A stretch of 64,000 bases of DNA from Botryosphaeria dothidea (GCA_011503125.2 WWBZ02000022.1:4402001-4466000); one strand, 5' to 3'; positions 12,345 to 22,626 are shown, numbered from the stretch's first letter. Translations and numbers: made by a program. Notes: generated by a model not told the origin, from the sequence alone.

Positions 12345-12846
12345 TTAAACCTCCGCCTCGTGCTTGGTCTTCTTGGTGGGGGACTCTGGCATCTCGGCAT
12401 CAGCGTGGCTCTTCGCTTCGCGCTTGAGCGGCGAAGACCGCGAAGTCTTGACGTTGCCATCGGCCTTGCCCTTTTCACCGCCAGCCTTGGTGGCCTTGCT
12501 CTTCGGAGTAGCACCCTTGGCGGGGGAGGCGTCAGCACCATCGGCAGCCTTGTGCTCCTTCTTGAACTTCTTGAAGCGGTGGCGAAGAGCCTCGGCCGTC
12601 AATCCTGAATGTGACATGAGCAGCCGGAAGCGGAGGGAGGCGAGGTGAGTTTCAGTCTTACCATTGCCCATCTTCTCGGCCATGATCTTGTACTGTTCGC
12701 CGGTGATGGTCAACTCACACACCTCCATCGTGACCAGGAAGAGCTGTGTCGCCGCTGCGTTACTAAAGACCAGAGACAAGATGGTGAGGTCGTGGACGAC
12801 TTACGCGCTCGTTGAGCTCGGGCGTCCACGTGGTACCGCGCGGCAT
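12345..12846 (-). CDS. Myb/SANT-like small protein, tandem family member P3
   Basis: Exons 12805-12846, 12662-12743 and 12345-12604 give 127 residues, with introns of 61 and 57 nt and GTAAGT/GTAAGA donors. Exon 1 is MPRGTTWTPELNER. The 82-nt exon 2 encodes LFLVTMEVCELTI and YKIMAEKMGNG. Exon 3 begins LTAEALRHRFKKFKKEHK, a clear recognition-helix-like stretch of the Myb/SANT type. The tail contains SPAKGATPKSKATK and ends ESPTKKTKHEAEV, a basic cluster that could act as a nuclear localisation signal. It is closest in sequence to P2 and P4, its physical neighbours. The function is unknown beyond the inferred DNA binding. Confidence 0.86.
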
Positions 12847-13277
12847 GATGTCGTCGTGCCGATGATGTTGCTTGTTTATCAGAAGCACTTTTTGTGAAGC
12901 TGTGGCTGGATGGATGAAGAGAGTAAAGAGTGTTGTTGTGGAAACGGATGGTGACAGAAGGGCGGGGTTTAGATCTTGCCCAGCAGGTGAGAGATGCACG
13001 GAGATCACGGCCGCACCGGACCAGGAAACCCCGGACCAGAATGTTTGAACCTTGTCACGCATAACACGGTAGCACGTGGGATGCTTCGCAGGATGAAGAG
13101 CCACTTTGCATGCCAAGCATACGTGTGATGAAGAATGTCTAGTATTTTTGATACGGGACTGTGTCCCGGCTCTTTTCAAGCTGTCTGTCTGCCGAACCAT
13201 GCCAATCCATGCAACCAATGCATTCCAGAACCCAGTGAACTTTTGAGACGCCTTTGAGGTGGTGAAGAAGATCAGAA
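12847..13277. other. Spacer between P3 and P4
   Basis: No gene is seen. The first 150 bases upstream of P3 are the likely promoter and leader, with an AT-rich patch (minus strand ATCTAAACCCC) near 12964-12974. The remainder is the 3' side of P4. Confidence 0.4.
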
Positions 13278-13832
13278 CTACTCTACCTCGTTGTCGAAGA
13301 AGGATCCGTTCGCACCACCATCCTTGGCATCCCCGTGCTTCAGCTTCTTGGTAGGAGACTTGGGCTCCTCAGCATCGTCGCCAGAGGGTGTGCCGGCACT
13401 ATTGGCACTGCGGCGCTTGCGAGGAGAGGTGGTCGTAGTCTTGTCAGGATCGTCGCCATCCTTGGCCTTCTTCTTGCGGCCGCCAGTTTTCTTGGGGGTA
13501 GCCTTGGGAGCATCACCGACCTTGGTCGGAGAGCCGCCACTGGCAGCTTTGGCCCTGATAGCCTTCTGAACGTGCTGGCGGACGCCCTCCATGGTGAAGT
13601 CTTTGTGGGTGAAGTAGGTCAGTGTTGAATGCCTTGAGCAGGAAAGTGGAGTAGTGTCTTACCGTCACCCATCTTCTCAGCGACGGTGGTCCACTGCTCC
13701 TTGCTGAGCTTGACTCCACCAACCTCCATGATGACCATCATGAGCTGCGCCACTGTCAGTACAGGTCAAAGGCAGGTAAGGCGTGATGTGACTTACGCGC
13801 GCTTCGTTCTCGGCGTTCCAGCTAACAGGCAT
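13278..13832 (-). CDS. Myb/SANT-like small protein, tandem family member P4
   Basis: Exons 13797-13832, 13663-13744 and 13278-13600 give 146 residues; introns are 52 and 62 nt, donors GTAAGT and GTAAGA. Exon 1 is MPVSWNAENEAR; exon 2 (82 nt) encodes LMMVIMEVGGVKL and WTTVAEKMGDD, keeping both tryptophans typical of a Myb/SANT core. Exon 3 begins FTMEGVRQHVQKAIRAK. The tail has SPTKVGDAPKATPKK, SPRKRRSANS, EPKSPTKKLKHGD and a C-terminal SFFDNEVE; the same SFFD ending is seen in P1 and P12. Three SP-x-K motifs are present. A role in nuclear DNA binding is inferred, not shown. Confidence 0.86.
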
Positions 13833-14231
13833 TCCGAAGTGTGTGAGGGGCTTTCACAAGAGGTTTTTTGCGTTGGCGAAGCTGGGGTCTGGGAGGGGAG
13901 GTGTTGAGGGAAAGGTTGAGGAGTAGAAGTGAATTGGGGGAAGAGGGGTGGATTTTTATGCCCTGCAAAGCGAGAAAGATCTTGCTTACCCAACATGGAA
14001 TAGTCCGGAACCGTATCAGGAAGTTTACATTGGCCTAAACTACGAGCAGTCCACACAGCGGCAAGAATTCACGGGCGTGGGCCTCGTACTTCCCTAGCGG
14101 TGGAAGTATTTTGGAATTGAATTCGGAGAAGTCTACTTCTGTCTGTCAATGAAACAGAATCTAACAGCAGCTACGAATAGTATCAAATGGCCGTCGAATC
14201 AAGAAAAGTGCGCTTTCACCCGCCAATGGTA
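13833..14231. other. Spacer between P4 and P5, with a TATA-like box for P4
   Basis: No gene is seen. A minus-strand GCATAAAAATCC at about 13951-13962 lies roughly 120 bases before the P4 ATG and is a good TATA candidate. Confidence 0.4.
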
Positions 14232-14902
14232 TTAGGGAAAGTCGTACCAATCGACTTCATTCCTGAAGGACTCCATATCCTCCGAGAAGGAATAAGATTC
14301 CATCTTGGCCTTCTTCGGGTTGGTATTCGACTCGTCATTGGATAACTCAGTATCTACACGGGCACGATTGCTTTTGGAAGCGCCGTTCATGAGGACAGTT
14401 CTGTGGTCATCGCTGGCCTTCGCCTCTTTGTCATCGGAAGGCTCGGCATCGTCGCGGGGATGTTTGCCGAGAGGAGATCTCTTCATGAAGGGAGTTGCGT
14501 CGTGCTCATCGATATCCGCGGCTCCCTTCGTTTTGGCAGGCCCCGCCTGGCTCGCCCCGGCGCTCGTGGCAGTGGCTTGTCGTCGGGCGGCTTGGAGGAC
14601 TCTTTTCCTCACATTGTAGACATGTTGCCTGATTCGACGTGGCGGTGGCCACCCTGTGCAGAATGGTGTGAGCCAGAATGTGCAGAACAAGAGGAAAGCG
14701 CCCTCACCTTCGCCCATGCCCTCAGAGATCTTCGCGCAGTTCTCGTCGTTTAGTTCAATACCCAAGCCCGCCCTCGAGAAAATGGCACAGATGAGCTAGC
14801 TCGAATCAGTTGGATCCGGATCGTAATTGGAATAGGCAGTCTTACGCGTCGGTCTGTCTCGGGCTCCCAGAAGCGAAAATCGTCTTCGTTTGAGGTGTAC
14901 AT
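14232..14902 (-). CDS. Myb/SANT-like small protein, divergent tandem family member P5
   Basis: Exons 14846-14902, 14708-14795 and 14232-14653 give 188 residues; donors are GTAAGA and GTGAGG. The first exon is longer than usual (19 codons) but keeps WEPETDRR. Exon 2 is 88 nt, two codons longer than in the other members, encoding LICAIFSRAGLGIEL and AKISEGMGEG. Exon 3 begins WPPPRRIRQHVYNVRKRV. The tail lacks the SPTKK motif of its neighbours, having NPKKAKMES instead, and ends in acidic and aromatic residues. It is still a clear family member by intron phase, position and the MGEG boundary. It is the most divergent intact copy. Confidence 0.8.
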
Positions 14903-15542
14903 GGTTAGAGCTGTGGTGATGGAATATTCGGTGCCAATATGAAGGCGGCTAGAGTAGTGGTGACTGTGACTGTATATCTGGGACGCTGGCAGAGCAAAGA
15001 AAGAAGCCTCTGAAAGGCGGTTCGCTGTAGCGGTGCTCTTTCGAGTGGCCGTTAGTATTAGTATTAGTATGTGGTGGGAAGGTGCAAGCCCGAGCGTCTG
15101 GGCGACTGCCATTCCTGCGCTGCGTCGTTCGAGGTTACCAACACCGGAAGGGCCACCCACGCAATTCGCTAGTCAATCAGAGCTTGAGATCAGTCAAGGG
15201 TCCGGCGGCGGCTTACAGCTGACATGCTCGAGAAGTTCAGTGCGGGCTCGGAATTTTGAAAGCGCAGAAACGGGCCTGGAATTCATCCTACAGACCCAAG
15301 CTGTTTGTCAAATTCACTCACGCATACCTTCATTCTGGCTGCATGGGCCCCTTCTTCTGCTCTTCGTCAATCTTTTGCGCTTGGAAAGCTTGGGATCCGC
15401 ACTGTACACTTCGACATAGTTCCCAGCTTGCCGCTTTCGAGAAGATGCTTGCCTCCGTCCCAGATTCACCGTGATCCTGGTTCTTCTCAGAGCGGTGCTG
15501 TTGCCTGCACCTCCAACCACAACGCTCATCTCACCCGGGCAT
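14903..15542. other. Spacer between P5 and P6
   Basis: No convincing gene is seen. The minus strand has AGATATACAG near 14970, about 70 bases before the P5 ATG, a possible TATA element. Short plus-strand frames at 15256-15742 lie opposite the P6 tail and look incidental. Confidence 0.4.
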
Positions 15543-16163
15543 TCAGACCTCCTCGGGAATTTCCAGCGAACGCCTGTTGTCGGAGCTTGACACGTAGCTC
15601 AAGTCGATTACCCGCACCTTCTTTGTGGGGCTTTCCGGAAGTCCATACGGGTCGATTGGGTCTTCCTCGTCTTCTTCAGTGTCCGACAGCGTATAACTCG
15701 AAATCACACGCTTTCGCGGTGAAGTTCGCTTTGCAGGTGTGACAGGAGGAGTAACATTCTCTTTTTGAGGAGAATCTTCCTCAGGGTACTTCTTGATGGA
15801 TTCAATATCCTGGCCCTCTTTTTTGATGAGTCCACGGGACGTTTCGTTGTTCCTGGAAGTCGCCCCGCGGTGTTTGTCCCTCAGCCTAAAGACGGCCATC
15901 CGGACGGCGTGAGGTTTGTCACCTACACAGAAATAGAAAAATATTAGGCGCTTGGCGGCGAGCGAGGTATCAGCAATTCTTGTCTGGATGCTATACTTAC
16001 CGTTTCCCATGGTCTCGGCCAGCTTCGCCCATACGCCCTTGTTGGCTGTGGGATTGAGAAGGTCGATCGCGGCCAGAAGCAACTGTTCAGTGGTCAGGAG
16101 TTTCCGGCTCGCTTTTAGAAACTCAAAATCTGATGCTGCACTTACGTCCGTTTGGTTCACCAT
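15543..16163 (-). CDS. Myb/SANT-like small protein, tandem family member P6
   Basis: Exons 16146-16163, 16001-16082 and 15543-15922 give 159 residues; donors are GTAAGT for both introns (63 and 78 nt). Exon 1 encodes only MVNQTD, so the first helix and its Trp are missing, while the 82-nt exon 2 (LLLAAIDLLNP, WAKLAETMGNG) and exon 3 (KPHAVRMAVFRLRDKH) are well kept. The tail has SPQKENVTPPVTP, SPRKRVISSYTLSDTEEDEE and ESPTKKVRV. It belongs to a subgroup with P8, P9 and P10, which all share LNP in the second helix. The short first exon may mean partial loss of the domain or a different upstream start that I could not find. Confidence 0.8.
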   Translation of the reverse strand: MVNQTDVSAASDFEFLKASRKLLTTEQLLLAAIDLLNPTANKGVWAKLAETMGNGKYSIQTRIADTSLAAKRLIFFYFCVGDKPHAVRMAVFRLRDKHRGATSRNNETSRGLIKKEGQDIESIKKYPEEDSPQKENVTPPVTPAKRTSPRKRVISSYTLSDTEEDEEDPIDPYGLPESPTKKVRVIDLSYVSSSDNRRSLEIPEEV

Positions 16164-17029
16164 GGTTCAGAACTTCTCAAACACTTCGTATACAAGAAAG
16201 AGACCAAATATTCGAGAACAAAAACTGACGAAATCGGGGTCAAATTTTGTTCAGGGAAGCCCTTTCAATATATTATGTCGTGGAAGGCATTATTGTTGTT
16301 AGGGGGAAGCTTCCACTTCGCGCAGCAACGGAAGCGCAGGAGAAAGATCATCCAGAACATGCAGGTAGAAGTGGGGCATTGTGATCTGTGTCAAATCATG
16401 TATACCCTCAAAACACCTGTTGTGTAAAAAGAAAATGAATATCGTTTGATCCGATGTGTCACATTCTTGGAGCCGCACCCATGCAGCTCCTGCCCGAATG
16501 TTCCATCTCGTTGTGAGCATGCATTGACCTGTGGTTGACCAAACCGTGATACTGCCACGGCAACCGTGTCCAGGCCATTTATCCCTAAACATGCCCCAGT
16601 CACTTGCAACATGAAAGTGAGAATGAGTCACAGTCGGCAAGCGGCTCCCGATTTAGTAATGCGGAGATAAGAGAAAAAGCAAGTAGCCGTGAGACGCCTT
16701 GACCTTGTTGTTTGACGCACAACTTTCTCCTTACGCACGATAGTCCCGCAATGCCTTTTCGGCTCGTTTTCCTATTGGTGCTGCTTATGCTTACTTGGCA
16801 CTGGCTATGAACCCCGTTTAACTTTCACGATACAGGAACGGATGATGCAAGTGTGCCAGTTGCGTTGTGACTTGACAGAAGCAACTGGGGCATTTTCACA
16901 ATTTGATACGGAACAAAATTATGAGACGATCTGCCCGTACATTTCAGAGCCAAATGAGTCCATTGCAATCAACCATTGATTCACTTTTTTTTATTTACTG
17001 TCCCAATGAACACCGAGGGATTCCTGAAG
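16164..17029. other. Spacer between P6 and P7
   Basis: About 870 bases with no gene seen. The end near P6 carries a minus-strand ACATAATATATTG at 16266-16278, roughly 105 bases before the P6 ATG. The rest is AT-rich with only short frames and no recognisable remnant of another family copy. Confidence 0.45.
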
Positions 17030-17614
17030 CTAAATATGCCACTGCTCATCTGGAGTCAACGAATCCGGACTACGTGAAATATCGCCCTCAAGCTTGACGG
17101 CCTTTCCAGTCTTCTTTATCTTCGTTGGACTTTCCGGAACAACATCATCCTCAGAGTCAGAATCGCTAAGTTCTGCATAAGACTTCAATGGGCGTTTGCG
17201 GGATGAGAATCTCTTGGGCGGAGATGCATCAATTTTCGCACTTTCATCGGGGCCGAAACTCTCCGACTTGATAGCGTTGCTCTTCTTTGGAGAAGCACTG
17301 GGGCTCTCTCTGTTCTTTCTCAGCCTTCCAAGCTGGAGTTCAACCGCTTTAGCTGTGATGCCTGCACCGAAACATGAGCATGTAGGCGCTCCTGACCGGG
17401 TATTGTAACGTGTATGGAATTTCAAGAAAATCGCCTACCTTCCCCCATTTCTTCCGCAGGCTTTCTATATAGATCCATTGTGCATTTGGGTTTGGTCTTC
17501 TGGAAGACAGCCAAGAGGAGCTACGTCGGCTCCTTGTGAGAAGATGGATTTGACATAAAGTGCAATCTGCCGACCTACACGCATGCGAGCTTCCGTATTC
17601 CAATTATAAGGCAT
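17030..17614 (-). CDS. Myb/SANT-like small protein, tandem family member P7
   Basis: Exons 17579-17614, 17439-17520 and 17030-17361 give 149 residues; introns are 58 and 77 nt with GTAGGT and GTAGGC donors. Exon 1 is MPYNWNTEARMR; exon 2 (82 nt) reads LLLAVFQKTKPKC and YRKPAEEMGEG, with a Pro where other members have Ile in the IAE motif, which could break that helix. Exon 3 starts ITAKAVELQLGRLRKNRE. The tail carries SPSASPKKSNAIKSE, SSRKRPLKSYAELSDSDSE and ESPTKIKKTGK. The frame is open throughout, so it is treated as intact, but the helix-breaking Pro may affect function. Confidence 0.8.
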
Positions 17615-18195
17615 ACCGAGAGGTGATCTAATGTGTCTCGATCTGGAGGACTTTTGAAGAAGAAGTAGCTGGATGTTGATGGAATGCGGATAAGGAAGCA
17701 AGCCACGGATTGAGTGGAAATCAGTTCAGATACCGGCTGCGGAGAAGAGTGCCAGAGTCAGTCTTGTAAGTGGCGAGCCCGATGCTTCTCAGAATACAAA
17801 GCAGTTCTCGCGCTCCTAGCCAAAGCTAAGTAAGGTCGATAAGGCTGGCGTGCCGCACACCCGGCGCTCCGGTTATGCTCGACAGGCCTCGCTTGTAGAA
17901 CCTTTATTCTGTCAACCTTAAGATGTGATGCTTGGCCAAACTTCCTTCGATGACTTGAACTCACTCTGGATCAATCGATCATCGCGCCCTAGAGGTGTTT
18001 GGTGGCGTGGTGTTATCTTTCGGAGGACTTTCAGCAAGAAGGTTCGACTTAAACTCCATGCCGTGAAGTCTTTGGCGTGGTTAAGTTGAAGGCTGTACAG
18101 CCGGACTTTCCGCAGCAACAAACCATGTGAAGAATAGCGCAAGTGTCGTAGTGCAAATTTAATCAGTGTAGAAAAACCCAAGCCCAGTTAAGCTA
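17615..18195. other. Spacer between P7 and P8
   Basis: No gene is seen. The stretch has only short frames and no remnant of the family domain that I can recognise on either strand. Confidence 0.4.
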
Positions 18196-18741
18196 TCAAG
18201 GACATTCTTCGCCGGACTGCTCCTTAAGCGGCAAAACTTCTTTAGCCTTCAAAGCTCTTCTTTCAATTTTGACCTTCTTCACTGGGATCCCCAGGATGTC
18301 GCTCTCGTCCTCGGATGTGTAAAGATCCGCCAATTTCATCATTTTCCGTTTCTGAGAGGCTTCTTTCTGCTTGACCGGAGTTTCTTGGCGCTGTCCTTCG
18401 GGACTGCTGTAGCTTCTCCATTCCCCCGGACTCCTTTTTCGGGGAAGCGGTGCCGCTACCGGAAACGCGCTTTTTCATGAAAGTGACATGGACGGCGATA
18501 GCATTCCCGGTCAGGCCTTTGAAGGACCCATTTCAGTATGCTAGCCGTATATGGCCTCGCCATGGTTACTTACCAGCTCCCATGAACTCCGCAATCTTGT
18601 CCCAATTCTCCAGACCAACGGTAGGATTGAGGACACGTATGAAAGCCAGAAGCAGCTGTATATTGTGAGGATCAAACTATGAGCGGGCAGAAATTCTCAG
18701 CTTACGCGGGCTTCTGCCTTCGCATCCCACACAAAAGGCAT
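18196..18741 (-). pseudogene. Myb/SANT-like tandem family member P8, frameshifted
   Basis: Exons 18706-18741 (MPFVWDAKAEAR) and 18574-18655 (LLLAFIRVLNP, WDKIAEFMGAG) are intact with good donors, and exon 3 starts at 18516 with LTGNAIAVHVTFMKKRV. In that frame translation stops at 18263 with no family tail. The expected tail is found in the next frame: SEDESDILGIPVKKVKIE, ending at 18196, matches the position and character of the DTEED and ESPTKKVK blocks of P6 and P9. A one-base change between about 18425 and 18450 would explain this. If translated as is, the product would be 123 residues with an unrelated C-terminus. A sequencing error cannot be excluded. Confidence 0.7.
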
Positions 18742-19298
18742 GGTTTCCGGCGTGATGATCGTAGAAAGAATGTCTTCCGTTCGTGCCAATGCTAGTAGAA
18801 GAACAAATAAACACAGACCTAAGAAAGACGTAGATTTATGGCCCCGACCTTGAAGCCGAGAAGTGGGGTATGGTGCATCATTGGTCTCGACCAGAGGACC
18901 ATACTTATCACTGAGGTTGGTATAAGGTTTGGCGTTCCGGTGCTCATTCCATGCAAACATACAGGGGGTATTGTAGCCGGTGGCTAGCAGAAATGGCCTT
19001 TATCGATTGCATCATCATGGGAAGTGGAAGAATTCATCCGGAGTAAGTGTTTTACATTTGTGGTGACGAATACGTCCAGACAAATGCTTTAAGTCTTCAT
19101 CGAATCTTTCTCCGACCCGCTGACGGGAACATCTCATTGGGACCAACCTCCAATTGCAGCAACCTTATTCATACCGACGAGGCAAAACAAAGCTACCAAC
19201 AAGAATGATCAACGCCCGGAAGTTCGAAGAGCCGACGTAGACAACCCTTGCGCTCCAACCTTATTAGGACCACCTCAGTCATCTGTGGTCCGATCCTC
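18742..19298. other. Spacer between P8 and P9, with a TATA-like box for P8
   Basis: No gene is seen. The minus strand has GCCATAAATC at about 18835-18843, roughly 97 bases before the P8 ATG. Confidence 0.4.
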
Positions 19299-19814
19299 TC
19301 AATCGGGGCCCACGTCCTCTGACTTTACCTTCTTTGTAGGGCTTTCCGAAACAATATACTCATCCTCTTCCGTATCTTCTGATTCAACGTATTCCTGAAC
19401 AGTTCGTTTGCGGGAAGGCAGTATCCTCACAGGATTTGGATTCTTTCCGAGAATATTCTCAGCATTTTCTTGTTCGTCGCTCTTGACAGGAGGATCAGGA
19501 GTCCCCGCGGCTTTGGTTCCGAAGTGCTTCTTTTTCAGCAATTTTACATGCTGGCGAATTGCCTCCCCACTCAGGCCTGGAACTCGCGTTAGTGTTGCAC
19601 CTACACCATACAAAGAAGAACAGAAGTGTAACTACCATAACCAACTGCTTTGGCAATGTTGTTCCATTGGCCTCTGTTGAACCTTGGATTGAGGATGTCA
19701 ATCATGGAGAGCAGGAGCTGCAGCCCTGTTATCTTTCAAAAACGAAAACAAAGCAGACATGTTGCTCACCCGCGCGTCTGCCTCCGAGTTCCACACGAAT
19801 TTCATCTTTGCCAT
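19299..19814 (-). CDS. Myb/SANT-like small protein, tandem family member P9
   Basis: Exons 19770-19814, 19636-19717 and 19299-19576 give 134 residues; donors are GTGAGC and GTAGTT. The first ATG gives MAKMKFVWNSEADAR, and the second ATG at 19805 would place Trp at position 5 as in P2, P7, P8 and P12, so either start is possible. Exon 2 (82 nt) encodes LLLSMIDILNP and WNNIAKAVGYG. Exon 3 opens LSGEAIRQHVKLLKKKH, one of the clearest recognition-helix stretches in the array. The tail has SRKRTVQEYVESEDTEEDE and ESPTKKVKSED. It is closest to P8 and P6. Confidence 0.83.
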
Positions 19815-19952
19815 CTTGTGTTGGAGTACGATGGGGTAAGTCCACTCAAGCGTCTGAACAAGACTGGAAAGTAGGAGGAAGCAGTCGAACCGTCAATTTA
19901 CCCAATGTCTAGCGGCAAACACTACAAACTTTGAAAGCGGGGTAAATATGAG

Positions 19953-20529
19953 CTACACTGCCTCCTCATCACTCCGCTCGGTAGGCTTTGAAGGGAGTGA
20001 AGAAAGTTTGTGATCGTCAATCTTGACCTTCTTCGTAGGACTCTCCGGGATCACCAAATCCTGTTCCCCCTCCGTTTGTTCCGCTTCGGCGTACGTTTTA
20101 AATGCTATCTTTCGAGACGTCGGCCTAGGCGTTACCGCTTCCTTTACAAAAGGGTCTTCAACGCTATCATTTTCTTTCTTGACCGGGCTCTTCACATGAG
20201 AGCGGGGGTTTGAATTCATGTGCGAGTGACACTTCTTTTTTATCCTTCTGACATGCCATCGAACGGCTTCTCTAGTTGTCCCTTCGGAAAAGTCAGCTAA
20301 AGATGCAAAGTGTGCAAAGAAAGCGGAGGAAATGCTAAGGTAGGCTGACCTTGGCCCATGATCTGGGCTACTTGAGCATAAGTACGGCGGTTGATTGCGG
20401 GATTGAGGACCTCTACGAGAGCAAGGAGGAGCTCCAGCTTGTTAACAAAATGCAATCCTCATCTGGAATTAGAGTCGTTCGACGTGCCTGAAGATCCTGT
20501 TCTGCTGTACATGCAATGCCGGAGGACAT
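19953..20529 (-). pseudogene. Myb/SANT-like tandem family member P10, probably without a usable first exon
   Basis: Exon 2 (20350-20431, 82 nt) encodes LLLALVEVLNP and YAQVAQIMGQ, and exon 3 (19953-20281) begins TTREAVRWHVRRIKKKC and keeps an open tail with ESPTKKVKIDD. Upstream, the only exon-1-like sequence is an ATG at 20529 followed by a TAEQDLQAR stretch in which the conserved Trp is Cys. No GTAAG-type donor in phase 0 follows; the nearest GT is GTCGAA in another phase. The second intron also has a weak donor (GTCAGC). The gene therefore looks like a copy that is losing its 5' end, although an unrecognised distant first exon is possible. Confidence 0.65.
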
Positions 20530-21008
20530 GGCTATTCTTTGCGAGTGAGTACGTTGGGGCAATCAGTGGAGAGAAGTCTTGCGAAAGAGGAAATCTACTC
20601 AAGATGTCCTTTTTACAAAACGCGAGGCTGAACTTTTCGTAAGCTGCCAGCTTGAGTAGTTTAACTGATGTCATTGATAGGCCGGCGTTTGGTGCTCGGG
20701 CAGCCAGTCAAGCAACCCGCGATAAACCAGAGTCTTGTGGAGTCAGGAAGCTTCTGCAAGTTTAAAGTAAGGAGTCTCAAGGGTGCAGAGTCAGTCCATG
20801 CTGCCCTCGTAGCGAAAATCCCGGGAAATCTGTCTCAGAATTTAAGTACCGGAAATCTATCCATCATGAGAGTCCGCCATATCGTGAACGCGCAGTGACC
20901 AAATTGCACCGATTTCGGACCTGAAATGCAAGCAAAATACCCCTGTTCAAGCCCAACCGGCCAGGCATGAACGCCAAAGAAGCGCAATCCAGAGCAGTAC
21001 CAAGCCTT
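20530..21008. other. Spacer between P10 and P11
   Basis: No gene is seen. Frames are short and no further domain remnant was recognised. This stretch marks a return from the AT-richer middle of the array to the GC-rich P11. Confidence 0.4.
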
Positions 21009-21710
21009 TCACACCTCCTCCGGATCAGCCACGGTATCGACGTCAGTCTCACTCAGAATCTCACCGCCACCAGAAGCGCTCTTGACCGGAGGCTCCGCCT
21101 CATCGTTCTCCCGGCCATCCTGCTCAGCCTCCTCCCGAACCTTCTTCGCGAGGGCGGCGAACTCGTCGTCAGCGCCCTCGTGCTCCTCGTCCGTCTCCGG
21201 CTCCTGGTACGAGCGCTTGCGGCCAGCGGTGCGGACGCTCTCGCGCTTGACGGACGGAGAGTTGAAGGCGATGCTCTCGTCGTCGCTGATGAGCTCGTCC
21301 TTGACCTTCTTGGCCTTGCCGGTGCTGCGCCTGCCGATGCCGCTGCGGCCGCCGCCGCGCGGAGTGAGCGGGACGGTGGTGGCCGGGATGACCTTGACGG
21401 CGCCGCCGTCGAAGATGCCGGCGGCCTTCTTGCGCGCGGCGCCGAGGCGGTGCGAGATGCTCTGGGACTTGGGGTCTGCGATGGCGTCAGCAGTTGATCG
21501 GTGGAAGTGAGGGTGGTCGCGTGGACGCACCGAGACCCATGGCGAGGTTCATCTTCTTGAGCACGTCACCGGAGAACTTGAGGTCGAACACGTTGAGCAC
21601 GAGGCCGAAGAGCTGGTGGAGCAGCGCGTCAGTCAGGACCTTGGAAGTGAGGTGAGATGGCATCTTACCTTCGCGTCGGCTTCTGTGTCCCATTTCATGG
21701 TGGGAGCCAT
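21009..21710 (-). CDS. Myb/SANT-like small protein, tandem family member P11
   Basis: Exons 21669-21710, 21531-21612 and 21009-21475 give 196 residues, the longest of the array; donors are GTAAGA and GTGCGT. Exon 1 is MAPTMKWDTEADAK, exon 2 (82 nt) LFGLVLNVFDLKF and LKKMNLAMGLD, exon 3 begins KSQSISHRLGAARKKAAG. With P12 it forms a subgroup: both have a GD-x-L pattern in helix 2 and lack the second Trp. The tail is long and acidic with GRKRSYQEPETDEEHE and an SPSVKRES motif rather than SPTKK. Codon use is GC-rich, like P1 and P12. An inverted-repeat cluster lies about 200 bases upstream. Confidence 0.83.
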
Positions 21711-22626
21711 CTTTGATGATGATGGCGAGCGTTATGCTCTGGTTGAGATTGATTGTAGCAGTAGAGGTAGACGAGGTTGTGTTGTTTGGATCGGGATGTG
21801 TGGTGGGTAGTTTGGAAGAGATGTGGCGCAGAAGAAATAGAAGAGCGTCAGACTTGGAGGCAAGATCTAAGCTGCATTGGGAAGGATGGATAGGACGCCA
21901 GAAAATGAGAACGTGAGATCCTCTACGTGAGAATCTCACGTTCTCAATTCCATTTTGCTGTATCTTCCTGTAATAATTCACGTTACCATGGTATTGTAGC
22001 AATGCCTACCTGATGATTTGAAAAGATGTTTTCCTGCCTGTCCGAACATTCCATCCTGACCAATTTTCGTGGCGTTTTCACTCGTCCAGCGCTCTACACA
22101 GCGTATTGTGAAGCACTTCCTAAATGACGTGATACGTAGCTCAATCCTCAGGCACTCCCATACCACGGTTCACGTAGGCAGGGTGGTGCAACAGCATTAA
22201 TAGATAAGGGAGAGGGCGAGTGGGAAGTCAATGGTTTGAAGAAGCTATGGTCAGAGCGGAACTTTGTAACGCAGGGGAAAACGCCTATCGGAGAGAGCTC
22301 CGCATCCCTGCGCCGTCGGAGCTGCAGGTCCCAGGAAAGCATGGGGTTGAAACAAACTTCCCGTTGTTAGTGCGGGGATGGCATGGGCTGAGGTACTCCG
22401 CGGGCGTAAACTCATAAGCGTTGCTACAGCAATGTGCATCCGAGGAAAATGTACAGTGTACGTCGTGATAAGTATCCATTGATTCTTTTGCTTTTGCCAG
22501 AGCATTCCGTCTACCTGTAAACCAGCCAATCGGCTAGAGACGCGAGAACTCTGATTGTCTGAAGCTGATGCTCAGACCAAAGACTCTCCAACATGGAAAG
22601 ACATCCGAGCGCCGCTGGAAAGACAA
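21711..22626. other. Spacer between P11 and P12
   Basis: No gene is seen. The P11-proximal part is the likely promoter and leader and includes the ACGTGAGA inverted-repeat cluster at 21907-21945. The remaining 650 bases have only short frames. Confidence 0.45.
21907..21945 (-). promoter_or_regulatory. Cluster of inverted ACGTGAGA motifs upstream of P11
   Basis: A 13-base sequence, GAGAACGTGAGAT, is repeated in perfect inversion at 21933-21945. Between them lies a further ACGTGAGA that forms an 8-base palindrome with the right arm around one A. This gives three copies of the same core within 39 bases, about 200 bases before the P11 ATG. It could be a binding site for a dimeric regulator or simply a hairpin; the role is inferred. 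Confidence 0.4.
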
